A stretch of 39,930 nucleotides of DNA. Origin: a virus. Under the pieces are notes generated by a model. That model ran no database searches. It was not told the DNA's origin and worked only from the letters and a program-made list of their open reading frames with translations. The stretch is from the IMG/VR virus record IMGVR_UViG_3300037107_000172, positions 1-39,930 of that record; one strand, given 5' to 3'. Shown one piece after another: positions 7,634-15,209 of the stretch; the first letter of the stretch is position 1, and each line of letters begins with the position of its first letter. The position numbers and the translations under genes were made by a program.

Positions 7634-8185
7634 TTATTGGTTTTGTGCAGCAGTCAGCGCGGCAAGGGATTTGACTTTGAGCAGGTTGCTCGTTCTACCT
7701 GCCTGCCAAGGGGCGGACGCTTGATAAAGCATCAAGCCCTCACCACCAGCGTCCTGAATTTCGCGCAGGGCGTCCACCAGGTGATCCAGCCCGGCGCAGA
7801 CGGTGAAGGCGACCGGCGCGGCGTGCGGAGCGTTGGCGATAAGGCTGGCGGCGCGGGCAACCCGTTCCTGCACGTTGCCGGGAGCGTGAGGCGCGTCGAA
7901 TACCCGGAATGAGTGAACACCGAGCTCGAAGTGTCCGTATTGAGTTGCAGTGCGGGCGGCGGTTTCTACGTCGCAGTAACCGGCGAAGATTTCACCGGAG
8001 AGACGGAACCGTTGCGGCAGGCCGGCAGTGAACCAGGCCGGCGCGGGGATGATGTTGCCGTTCTTTGACCAAAGACGTTCACCATCCCATTCCCCGCGAC
8101 AGCCACGGAACTTTTCCATGACGATCATGCGGGTTGGGTCCTGACCTGACCAATCCACGCCCTGCATCATTTCGGATTCAGTCAT
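7634..8185 (-). CDS. Small ATP-dependent DNA ligase-like nucleotidyltransferase
   Basis: From ATG 8185 (overlapping the integrase stop as ATGA) the product is 183 residues and shows the ligase motif order. Motif I is MEKFRGCRG with the presumed adenylated Lys25. Glu65 lies in SGEIFAG (motif III), FRVFDAP at 93-99 is motif IIIa, GGEGLMLY at 147-154 is motif IV and LLKVK at 168-172 is motif V. A much longer frame upstream is only the shadow of the integrase. The OB-fold domain that normally closes on DNA is absent, so this is a bare nucleotidyltransferase domain. Motif I reads K-F-R-G rather than the usual K-x-D-G, which is odd. Sealing nicks during integration or replication is a plausible role; activity is uncertain. 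Confidence 0.75.
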   Translation of the reverse strand: MTESEMMQGVDWSGQDPTRMIVMEKFRGCRGEWDGERLWSKNGNIIPAPAWFTAGLPQRFRLSGEIFAGYCDVETAARTATQYGHFELGVHSFRVFDAPHAPGNVQERVARAASLIANAPHAAPVAFTVCAGLDHLVDALREIQDAGGEGLMLYQASAPWQAGRTSNLLKVKSLAALTAAQNQ

Positions 8186-9441
8186 GCGATTGCGAGCTTC
8201 CGGCCTTTGCTTTTTGCCCGGGGCGGCATGATGGAAAACCATTCGGCGGCGACGGCGGGCTTCACGCGCCGGAGATAATTCGTGCGGATCATCTGAACCG
8301 AGTTGCCGCTTTCGTCGGAGACGCGGGGCACGTCGCCACACTCGGCGATGCGGTAGCTGATGCAGGAATGGCGCATGGCGTTTTTCTTCCATTTGATTTT
8401 CGCCACCGATGCCAGCTTCAAAAGCTGTTTGGTCGTGTTCTCGAATGGGCAGACTTTGCCGGCCTTTTTCCGGTGCAGTAGCAGCCACGCTTTGAGATTG
8501 TCTTTCACTGGCACCAGCCGCCGCGTCTGCGTCTTGGCTTTACTGGCACGGACTTCGATGAAGCTTTCCACCGCTCCGTAGGCCAGTTCAACTTCGCCCC
8601 AATCAAGCCGTTTAATTTCAGCGTGGCGCACTCCGGCGAAAGCGGCGATGGCAAGGAACGGCACAAGCCGCTTGTCGGCCTTGCTCAACAGCAACTTCAT
8701 TTCGTCCGGCGTGTAGGTGGAAATTTCCCCAAGCTTGCGGGCGTTGTATTTCTGGACGCCTTTGAGCCAGTTCGTTCCCTCTTTCAGATACCCGCACAGC
8801 ACGCACCAGCGGTTGAAAAATCCGATCACGTCCCGATGGTTCCGGCGTGTGCGTTCGGCAAGCGGCATCGTAGCCAAGTATTGAGAAACCAGCGCCGGGG
8901 TAACGTCTTGAAGCCCGACGTTGAAGCTTTTCTCGAAGCGGTTCAGGACATTGGACAATTGCTTTACCCGCATGGCTGATTTGCCGTCCGCCTCCGCCTG
9001 CTGAATGATTTCTGCCACGGCCCTCGACACTGCCACAGGTGGAATTTGGTTGGTGTGATGCCGCAACCATTCACGGCAAGCCTCTGTGAGCGTTGCCCGC
9101 CCGCCCAAGAGCGTCACCGCGCTGGCGTATTCGTGCGCGGCCACGTCCAGCTTGACACCAATTGGTGCCAACGCTTCGGTTGCCCGCAGATATGCCATCC
9201 TGTCGGTGTTTGCCAGCGTCAAAGCGAGATGTTCGCCACCAGATATTTTTCCGCACGCATCCTCGGCGGCTGTCTCTGCCTGTGTCAGATCGGAACGCCA
9301 TACCCGTTTCCGTTTTCCAAGCAGCGAATAAACCACCATGAAGCCCGAATACCTTTGCCCGTTCTGAACCTGCTTTGCCTTGTAGATTTTTGCGGTCACG
9401 CCGTCCCGTGTAACCGCAATGGGGAATTTGTTCGTTTTCAT
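8182..9441 (-). CDS. int: Tyrosine recombinase/integrase (left island)
   Basis: The 419-residue product, starting at MKTNKFPIAV, has an N-terminal arm-binding region, a core-binding domain (about 130-240) and a C-terminal catalytic domain. Visible catalytic positions are Arg in GVRHAEIKRL, Lys in the beta-hairpin SKAKTQTRRLVPV, Arg in NAMRHSCISYR, and the nucleophile Tyr in VQMIRTNYLRRV. The residue three before the second Arg is Asn rather than His, and GN replaces GH before the Tyr. The gene begins 86 bases from a tRNA 3'-end remnant, the usual place for an island integrase. It is clearly paralogous to the integrase at 38668-39930 (for example both contain RTRRNHRDVIGFFNRW). Confidence 0.93.
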   Translation of the reverse strand: MKTNKFPIAVTRDGVTAKIYKAKQVQNGQRYSGFMVVYSLLGKRKRVWRSDLTQAETAAEDACGKISGGEHLALTLANTDRMAYLRATEALAPIGVKLDVAAHEYASAVTLLGGRATLTEACREWLRHHTNQIPPVAVSRAVAEIIQQAEADGKSAMRVKQLSNVLNRFEKSFNVGLQDVTPALVSQYLATMPLAERTRRNHRDVIGFFNRWCVLCGYLKEGTNWLKGVQKYNARKLGEISTYTPDEMKLLLSKADKRLVPFLAIAAFAGVRHAEIKRLDWGEVELAYGAVESFIEVRASKAKTQTRRLVPVKDNLKAWLLLHRKKAGKVCPFENTTKQLLKLASVAKIKWKKNAMRHSCISYRIAECGDVPRVSDESGNSVQMIRTNYLRRVKPAVAAEWFSIMPPRAKSKGRKLAIA

Positions 9442-9526
9442 TGGTTCCACCAAAGCGGGAACTATCATGCAGCCTGTGCATTAAAGTGCCCTATAAGGTT
9501 GGAACTATTGGAAAACCAAGGAAAAA

Positions 9527-9552
9527 TGGTCGGGGCGGTGAGATTTGAACTC
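9527..9552 (-). other. tRNA 3'-end remnant, probable attachment site (att)
   Basis: On the minus strand these 26 bases read as the end of a tRNA: GAG-TTCAAAT-CTC T-arm, the acceptor 3' strand CGCCCCG, discriminator A, then CCA. A matching acceptor 5' strand would be CGGGGCG, as in many tRNA-Pro genes. Upstream of GAG the match to a T-stem stops, so this is not a full tRNA. A lone 3' end next to an integrase is the mark of site-specific integration. Confidence 0.75.
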
Positions 9553-9781
9553 GTTAAGGCACATTTCACGAAAGCATTGAAAACAAAGGAACGCCAACAG
9601 CATCAATGGTTTCAATGGGTTTGCGCGTTTTCGTTAAGATGCAACAAAATGAATCAAAATCCTTTTCGGGTGATAGAAAAAGATAGAATTTTTGCGGGTG
9701 AGTTTTGCGCTCACTTCTTGCGTTCGGATAGAAGCGAACAAGGCTAAATTGAAACTGGCAGTCGCCGATCAAAAAGCCTCT

Positions 9782-9807
9782 AAAAAACGGCCAGCGGCGG
9801 GTTGGCC
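9782..9807 (-). terminator. Rho-independent terminator
   Basis: Minus strand GGCCA-9 bases-TGGCC followed by G and six T. It sits 15 bases beyond the stop of the 202-residue gene, supporting that gene and a minus-strand transcript. The remaining 9553-9781 stretch, the edge of the right island, shows no gene. Confidence 0.65.
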
Positions 9808-9822
9808 TAAAACGGGACTTAA

Positions 9823-10431
9823 TCAGGCCAAAATATTAAAATAGCTGTCAATTTGAAGCGCAAGTGGCGGCGGATATTTGCAACCGTTATTTCGTTGATA
9901 TGCGAGTGCTTCAAAGACAAGCGCCAATGTTCTTAAATGAACCCGAGAACACGCCGGAACGGGGCTGATAATGCTTGGGTCAATGACCGTTCCGAGCCTA
10001 CCGGCCGTGAGTGATAATTCACGAAAAAAGTGGTCTGAAAATTCAATTGGATGCTCAAGCTTCCTAACATCATTCGGCGCAATCAATAATTCAGCCCCAT
10101 GCATCCAATAAATGGATTCGAGTATCGAAAATACCGCATTCGGATAATCGGCAAGTTCTTTGAATGAAGCTTGCGGCAAAGATGCCTCAAAGGGGCGAGT
10201 TGCACATAATCCAATTGTCAGCGCCGCTGCCGCTTTGAAGCAGCTCGGATTTATGTATTGATGTAAAAGAAACAGTGATAATTTATGAGCCTGTTCTAGC
10301 CGCTCTAAATCATATTCAAAATCAGTGACGTCAATTCGGTAGAGATAGCGTTGAACCCGGTGAACAAAACCGGTCAAGGAGTTGCGAACTTGCAGTTCAC
10401 TTGGTGACTCGTTTATAAGTAAATCGAGCAT
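9823..10431 (-). CDS. Hypothetical protein at island edge
   Basis: This 202-residue, largely helical protein starts MLDLLINESPSELQV, has no signal peptide, and has one moderately hydrophobic helix (SCFKAAAALTIGLCATRP). I recognise no family and no catalytic motif. It is followed by a good terminator, and a sigma70-like promoter at 10723-10752 points toward it, so it is probably expressed. Its composition is less GC-rich than the defence genes on the other strand. It may be cargo between the attachment site and the defence cluster. Confidence 0.6.
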   Translation of the reverse strand: MLDLLINESPSELQVRNSLTGFVHRVQRYLYRIDVTDFEYDLERLEQAHKLSLFLLHQYINPSCFKAAAALTIGLCATRPFEASLPQASFKELADYPNAVFSILESIYWMHGAELLIAPNDVRKLEHPIEFSDHFFRELSLTAGRLGTVIDPSIISPVPACSRVHLRTLALVFEALAYQRNNGCKYPPPLALQIDSYFNILA

Positions 10432-10464
10432 ACAGCGGCTTCCCGCATTGCCGCTTTCGAAATA

Positions 10465-10647
10465 TTATTTAGCCCAAGGGGGGATTGTGGAAGGCTTTGT
10501 AACAGCGCAACGTGCGTTGCCTGTAGATTCTCGATCTTGGTTCCCGGATGCAGCCACAAGAATATCGGCATGATTTTTAGCCACCCGAGAGATCACATCA
10601 TGGGGCAACTCAACTGGCTGCCTGGTTGAGTGACGGATAAGGGCCAT
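10465..10647 (-). CDS. Possible small protein (60 aa)
   Basis: A frame reading MALIRHSTRQPVELPHDVIS from ATG 10647 (or from a TTG at 10689) lies between the promoter at 10723-10752 and the 202-residue gene, on the same strand. There is no clear ribosome-binding site and no family I recognise. It may be only the leader of the downstream gene. Confidence 0.3.
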   Translation of the reverse strand: MALIRHSTRQPVELPHDVISRVAKNHADILVAASGNQDRESTGNARCAVTKPSTIPPWAK

Positions 10648-10722
10648 ATTCGATGCTCGCTTTGGTTTTGGTTGTTCGGTCTTTGTCAAGGGTAAATTAA
10701 TTTAAAATTATCTTGACGCGCT

Positions 10723-10752
10723 TATAAACCACAGTGTGTGGCGCCATGTCAA
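10723..10752 (-). promoter_or_regulatory. Sigma70-like promoter with dyad in the spacer
   Basis: Minus strand TTGACA (10752-10747), an 18-base spacer, TTTATA (10728-10723). Between the boxes is CCACA-GTG-TGTGG, a 5-base dyad placed where a repressor would block polymerase. A second dyad, CATAAT-cca-ATTATG, lies just upstream (about 10757-10771). The AT-rich block 10690-11017 separates this leftward unit from the rightward defence cluster and may carry promoters for both. Confidence 0.55.
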
Positions 10753-11017
10753 CACCCATAATCCAATTATGAGACATTTTCTGTCAAAAATTACAACAGA
10801 ATATACATTACAAACGCTTCAATTTCAACTATTTAAATGTGGTAGCTTATGAAATGCCAGAGTCGATTGTTAATTTTCTATTTTTCTCTGTTTTGGACAA
10901 CGATTTCCGGCAATTGTTTTATTTTACTGGTATTTCTCAATTTGCGTTAAGTCCATACTCCCAAAACCATTGTGCCTTGGACAGCGAATGTCCCACCCCC
11001 GGCGTCATGCTGTCCGC

Positions 11018-11239
11018 ATGAAAATAAAAAACTCCTTCTGTTTTGGGCAGGCAACCGGCGAAATCCTCGCATCCTTTGGCACCGCCCGACTTGTGAAAAA
11101 ACGCGATGGCCGGCACGAACTCATCGGCGGCACGGCGGACGACCACGCCGTCGCCCGCGAATGGTGCTCGCTCTTCCTGCACGAGGCGGTTTTCTCGTCC
11201 GCGTCCCGGTGCAATCCTGCTGTCGCGTTCGCCGCGTGA
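11018..11239 (+). CDS. Small hypothetical protein heading the defence cluster
   Basis: From ATG 11018 the product is 73 residues. The middle (LASFGTARLVKKRDGRHELIGGTADDHAVAREW) is a compact beta-beta-alpha pattern that reads like a genuine conserved small protein. The last 14 residues (SSASRCNPAVAFAA) look less natural and may reflect a frameshift. I do not know its function. It is the first plus-strand gene before the DUF499 ATPase, 72 bases upstream, so it could be a regulator or small partner of the system, or a separate island gene. Confidence 0.5.
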   Translation: MKIKNSFCFGQATGEILASFGTARLVKKRDGRHELIGGTADDHAVAREWCSLFLHEAVFSSASRCNPAVAFAA

Positions 11240-11311
11240 AATTTCTCCGTGCAGATTTCGCGGAAGCGGTGCATTATCCGTCGTCATGTCGGCTGATTTG
11301 AAACGACCATT

Positions 11312-14300
11312 ATGAAGACACTCAATTGCTGTTCCCCCCGCCAGTCCGTTCTCGACGGCTCCGAAGACTTCGTGGTGAACATTTCCGGGCTGACGGAATT
11401 TACCGAGCAGGAGGCCGCAGAATTTCTTGATTCCAACGTCCTGACTTCCGGCATGGAGGATTTGATCATGCAGTCCTTCGACCGGCTTTCCGGCGGTCCC
11501 AGCCGGGGCATTTTCAAGCTGTCCGAATCCATGGGCGGCGGCAAAACGCAAAGCATGATTGTCGCCGGCCTGCTCGCCCGGTTCCCGAAGTTGGCCAAGG
11601 GCCTGAATTTCAAGATTGCACCGAAGTCCGTCAAGCTGGACAAAGTCGTTGCGTTCACCGGTCGTTCCACTGACGAAAATGTATGGTTGAATCTCGGCCA
11701 GCAACTCGGCGCGAAATTCGATGCCGACTCCGCACCGTCGGAAAAACAGTGGGCCGCCCTCTTCAAGAATAAATCCATTTTGATCCTGTTGGATGAATTG
11801 GCGTTCTACCTCGTTCACGCCGCGTCGAAGGGCAAAAAAGATGAAGGCGAGCGTTTTTCCACGCTGACCGCCCTCGCACTGACCAATCTGTTCGGCGCAG
11901 TCCGCGATCACAAGGAAGCAGGCAAAGTCGCCGTGGTTGTCTCCGACCTCCAAAAGGATTGGGATCAGGGGCACGAAGACCTTTCCCGCATCATGCGGTC
12001 GAATGTCTCGCTCGGTGGCACGATTCAGAGCGCGGACAACGAGATGAGCAAGGGCGCGGTTTCGATTTCGCCGGTGGACAACACCAAGGACGAACTCTAC
12101 GCCATTCTCCGCAAGCGCCTGTTCAAGGACATCAAGATTTCCGAAAAGGAAAAGAAGGCCGTCATTGACGCCTATTTCGCCGAACTCCAGACAGCCAAAA
12201 AAGCTGGCCTGGTTGAGCGGGCGCTCCCGACCATCCGAGAGGAATTGGAAGTGTCCTACCCGTTCCACTTTTCCACCAAGCACCTGATCGAAACTTTCAA
12301 CGACAACCCCGGCTTCCAGAAAACCCGCGACGTCATCCGCCTCATGGCGTCCATCGTCCGCTCCATTTGGGCAAAAGGCACACATGAAGTAGATCGGCAC
12401 ACGCTCCTGTCGCTGGCGTCGCCCGACCTGAACGTGTCGGCGGTGGCGGCGCGCTTCAAGGAAATCAAACGCTCGCTCGAAGGCGCGTTGCAGACCGACA
12501 TTGCCAACGCCGGCACGTCCTACGCCGAAAGCCTCGAAGCGGACACCGGCGGCCTGTCACTCATCACAGCCAAATGGATTTATGTCGCCTCACTTTCTGA
12601 AACCCGCCCGCGTGGGTTGTCGAAAGAGGAAATGGCGGAATACCTCGCCGCGCCCGGCTTGGACCTCACCGGCCTCGGCCACGCGCTCGAAGAGCTCCAG
12701 CGCAACTGCTGGTATATTGACCAGTATCGCAGCGGTAAATTTTTCTTCAACAAGGTCAAGAACCTCAACGCGCAGCTCAACACCTATGTAAAAACCTGCT
12801 CCGACCTCGACCGCGACGGGGTTATCGAAGACCAGTTGAAGGAAATGTTCGAGCCGAAGCAAAAGCGCTGCTACCAGCGCATTTTCATCCATCCCGACCT
12901 GACTAAAGTTACGTTGGAGCGTGACAAGACCACGCTCATTATTTGCGGCCACGAGTCGCCGTATCAAAAGTTTTTCGATGCGGAGAAATACAAAAACCGC
13001 GTCGCGTTCCTCACAGTCGTTGACCCCGCCGGCCTCGTTCGTATCCGCAACCATGCGCGCCGCCATTGGGCCATCGAACAGGTGATCAAGGACATGAGCC
13101 GCGACGACGCCCAATACGAAAAGGCCAAGGACGAGCGCACTACCATCCAGAGCGAATTATTCCTCGCCATCCGTTCGGTGTATGCGCGGCTGCTCTATCC
13201 GCTGGGCGACCCCTCGACCGGTGATTCCAAATTGACCGACACCACTTTGCTCGACAGCTACACCGAGCAGCCGGGCGGTCAGCCCATCAAATACGACGGC
13301 AAGGACAATTCCACCAAGGGCGAACTCGTCATTGAATATACGCTCAGCAGCGTCAAAAAATTCCACGTCATCCCGCCCGCGAGCTGTGCCGACAAGGTCA
13401 AGTCTTACAAATCCATTCGCAACCGCGTTGAAACATTTCTTTTTCCGTCGTCAGGCCGTGCGTCTTGGGATCAGATTCTCGATGCCGCCGGCAGTCGGGG
13501 CCTCATGATCTGGGCCGAGCCGGGCACACTGGAACGGATGAAGGATGCTCTTCTCACCGCTGGTGAATGGCGCGAGCAGGCGGGCCAGGTGATGAAGCCG
13601 CCGTTCGAGGAAGTCACCGCCGTCAGCATCGAATATTCACGCGACCCCAAGACAGGCCGCATCACCACCACCGACATCAAGCTCCATCACGCAGATACGC
13701 TTTACGTCACTGAGGACGCTGGCAAGCAGCACAAAATCAAACACGATGAAGCCTTCAGTTCCGACGCGATGGTGTTGGTGTTTTTGGCGAAAGACTCCAC
13801 CGGCAAGAACAAGGAAGGTAAATCTTACCGGATAGAAAATCACATTGATATAAATCACGACTTCCTTCCCAGCGCGACCGCCGGCCACCGCACCTTGAAA
13901 ATCGGTGTTGTTCCGGCGGATGTAAAGGTGAAGTGGACTGCCGACGGCACGGACCCCGCCAACAACGGCGCGGCCTATCCCGCCAAGGGCGTGGACGTGA
14001 AGGAAGGCGCGACCGTCAAGGTCTATGCGGAAAAAGCCGCCACCCATGCCGAGATTGCTATCAACGTACCAAAGGAAGACGAAGATGGCGGCGGCAAAGG
14101 CAAGGCCGGCACAGCCCTCGATCCTAACAAAGCCGCCACCCTCGCGGGCAAGGCATTGCAGGAAATGGCGCTGGTCTCGCGCATGAATGTCCACGGCTTT
14201 TTGAGCAAGTTGCCCGCCGGTGCAACGCTTGTCGGCGCTCGCGCCAAAGTCGTCAAGGCGGAAACGGACAACCGGGTTTATGTGGCCTGGGATGGCAAAA

Positions 14301-14473
14301 CCAAGCTCACGGCGGAGCGGTTGCTCAAAGCCTACGAATACCTGGACAAGGAACTGGTGGATGCCGAATGGGAACTTGATGCGTCATCGCTGACTTTCCC
14401 CACCGGCAAGGCGCTCATCGAATGGCAAAAAGAATTGTCCCTTAAAATCGCCCCCGGCCTCATCACCCAATGA
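11312..14473 (+). CDS. DUF499-family ATPase of anti-phage system (PglY-like)
   Basis: The 1053-residue protein carries a P-loop SESMGGGKT (71-79) and a Walker B SILILLDE with acidic residues at 161-162, followed by the long helical body typical of DUF499 ATPases. PglY of the phage growth limitation system and the ATPases of BREX-type systems are relatives; with DUF3780, DUF1156 and a helicase nearby, this is the known anti-phage-associated type. Residues about 858-920 (KVKWTADGTDP...KEGATVKVYAE) resemble a beta-sandwich domain of the chitobiase C-terminal kind. A charged DEDGGGKGK linker and a C-terminal domain follow. It overlaps the next gene by four bases and has no Shine-Dalgarno. It probably powers sensing or remodelling on phage DNA; the detailed role is unknown. 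Confidence 0.88.
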   Translation: MKTLNCCSPRQSVLDGSEDFVVNISGLTEFTEQEAAEFLDSNVLTSGMEDLIMQSFDRLSGGPSRGIFKLSESMGGGKTQSMIVAGLLARFPKLAKGLNFKIAPKSVKLDKVVAFTGRSTDENVWLNLGQQLGAKFDADSAPSEKQWAALFKNKSILILLDELAFYLVHAASKGKKDEGERFSTLTALALTNLFGAVRDHKEAGKVAVVVSDLQKDWDQGHEDLSRIMRSNVSLGGTIQSADNEMSKGAVSISPVDNTKDELYAILRKRLFKDIKISEKEKKAVIDAYFAELQTAKKAGLVERALPTIREELEVSYPFHFSTKHLIETFNDNPGFQKTRDVIRLMASIVRSIWAKGTHEVDRHTLLSLASPDLNVSAVAARFKEIKRSLEGALQTDIANAGTSYAESLEADTGGLSLITAKWIYVASLSETRPRGLSKEEMAEYLAAPGLDLTGLGHALEELQRNCWYIDQYRSGKFFFNKVKNLNAQLNTYVKTCSDLDRDGVIEDQLKEMFEPKQKRCYQRIFIHPDLTKVTLERDKTTLIICGHESPYQKFFDAEKYKNRVAFLTVVDPAGLVRIRNHARRHWAIEQVIKDMSRDDAQYEKAKDERTTIQSELFLAIRSVYARLLYPLGDPSTGDSKLTDTTLLDSYTEQPGGQPIKYDGKDNSTKGELVIEYTLSSVKKFHVIPPASCADKVKSYKSIRNRVETFLFPSSGRASWDQILDAAGSRGLMIWAEPGTLERMKDALLTAGEWREQAGQVMKPPFEEVTAVSIEYSRDPKTGRITTTDIKLHHADTLYVTEDAGKQHKIKHDEAFSSDAMVLVFLAKDSTGKNKEGKSYRIENHIDINHDFLPSATAGHRTLKIGVVPADVKVKWTADGTDPANNGAAYPAKGVDVKEGATVKVYAEKAATHAEIAINVPKEDEDGGGKGKAGTALDPNKAATLAGKALQEMALVSRMNVHGFLSKLPAGATLVGARAKVVKAETDNRVYVAWDGKTKLTAERLLKAYEYLDKELVDAEWELDASSLTFPTGKALIEWQKELSLKIAPGLITQ

Positions 14474-15195
14474 TGGAACCTTTACCGCCAACCACCCCGA
14501 CATTCGGCATTGTGGATCTCGATACCGAGCATGGGCTGCTGTATCTCGATACCGCGACCGGCACGACTTGCCGGCTCACGCTCGTTGCCCGCACCGAGCG
14601 CGGTTATCCGCGCCGCGAACTTGCCAGCATCCCCGGCGCGGTGTGGAAACGCATCGCCTCGGCGGTGCAAAAGGAATTGCTGCGCGGCATGGACGTTGCC
14701 GAGCAAGGGCCGAAGCCGCCTTTCTTGCGGCATGGTGACAACGCCATCGGCCCGCTCATTTTGCGCGAAGTAGCGGTTATCTTTTGGTCGCTCATGGAAG
14801 ACGGCGAAGGCACGCACATTGAAGCCTTGTTGAACGGCTGGCGTCAACTCGCCCGCGAAGAACGCTGGTGGCTTTACGCCCGCGCCAGCAATCCCAGCCA
14901 GCGCCAGGGTCAGGGCTGGCGGCGCGCTTTGTATTTTGCGCTGACCGACCCGGCGGACACCCGCACCGCGCCGCGCCTCCTGGAAATCATGGAGGCCGCC
15001 ACGGCTCAAAAAAAAACGTCGCCGATCTCGTCTCCCGTCAGTTATCGGAAAGTCCTCCACCAGCAACGGACGAAGCAACGCCGCCTCCAGTCGAAAGCCC
15101 CAGCCCAATCGTTGTGCAGGAAGAGCCGCCCGGCTACGTCCCACGCCTCCGCGAGGAAAACGAACCTGAAGACCCACCAACCGGCAGGCAAATAG
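14470..15195 (+). CDS. DUF3780-like anti-phage-associated protein, with possible -1 frameshift
   Basis: The first 180 or so residues match what I know of DUF3780: WKRIASAVQKELLRGM, then LREVAVIFWSLMEDGEG and LNGWRQLAREERWWLYARAS, then GQGWRRALYFALTDP. This protein accompanies DUF499 and DUF1156 genes in anti-phage clusters; its biochemical role is unknown to me. The zero-frame tail after residue 180 is an unnatural basic sequence. In the -1 frame after an A9 run at 15008-15016, the protein continues with a Pro/Glu-rich acidic tail ending RQIDLL at 15206, four bases before the methylase start. The working product may need slippage, or an indel has occurred. The start (ATGATG) overlaps the DUF499 stop. 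Confidence 0.75.
   Translation: MMEPLPPTTPTFGIVDLDTEHGLLYLDTATGTTCRLTLVARTERGYPRRELASIPGAVWKRIASAVQKELLRGMDVAEQGPKPPFLRHGDNAIGPLILREVAVIFWSLMEDGEGTHIEALLNGWRQLAREERWWLYARASNPSQRQGQGWRRALYFALTDPADTRTAPRLLEIMEAATAQKKTSPISSPVSYRKVLHQQRTKQRRLQSKAPAQSLCRKSRPATSHASARKTNLKTHQPAGK
15008..15016 (+). other. A9 slippery run in DUF3780 gene
   Basis: Nine A in the zero frame CAA AAA AAA ACG, giving a heptamer A-AAA-AAA. A -1 shift here joins the conserved domain to a plausible acidic C-terminus in frame -1 ending at 15206. It may be transcriptional slippage, programmed frameshifting, or a homopolymer sequencing error. Confidence 0.55.
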
Positions 15196-15209
15196 ACCTC
15201 CTTTGAATC

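Noticed and set aside
9527-9552. Complete tRNA gene
   Set aside because: Only the T-loop to CCA part is present; the T-stem already fails upstream of GAG and no anticodon arm can be drawn.
9046-9747. 233-codon plus-strand frame opposite the integrase
   Set aside because: It is the shadow of the integrase coding strand plus the attachment region; Cys/His/Arg-rich and without start signals.
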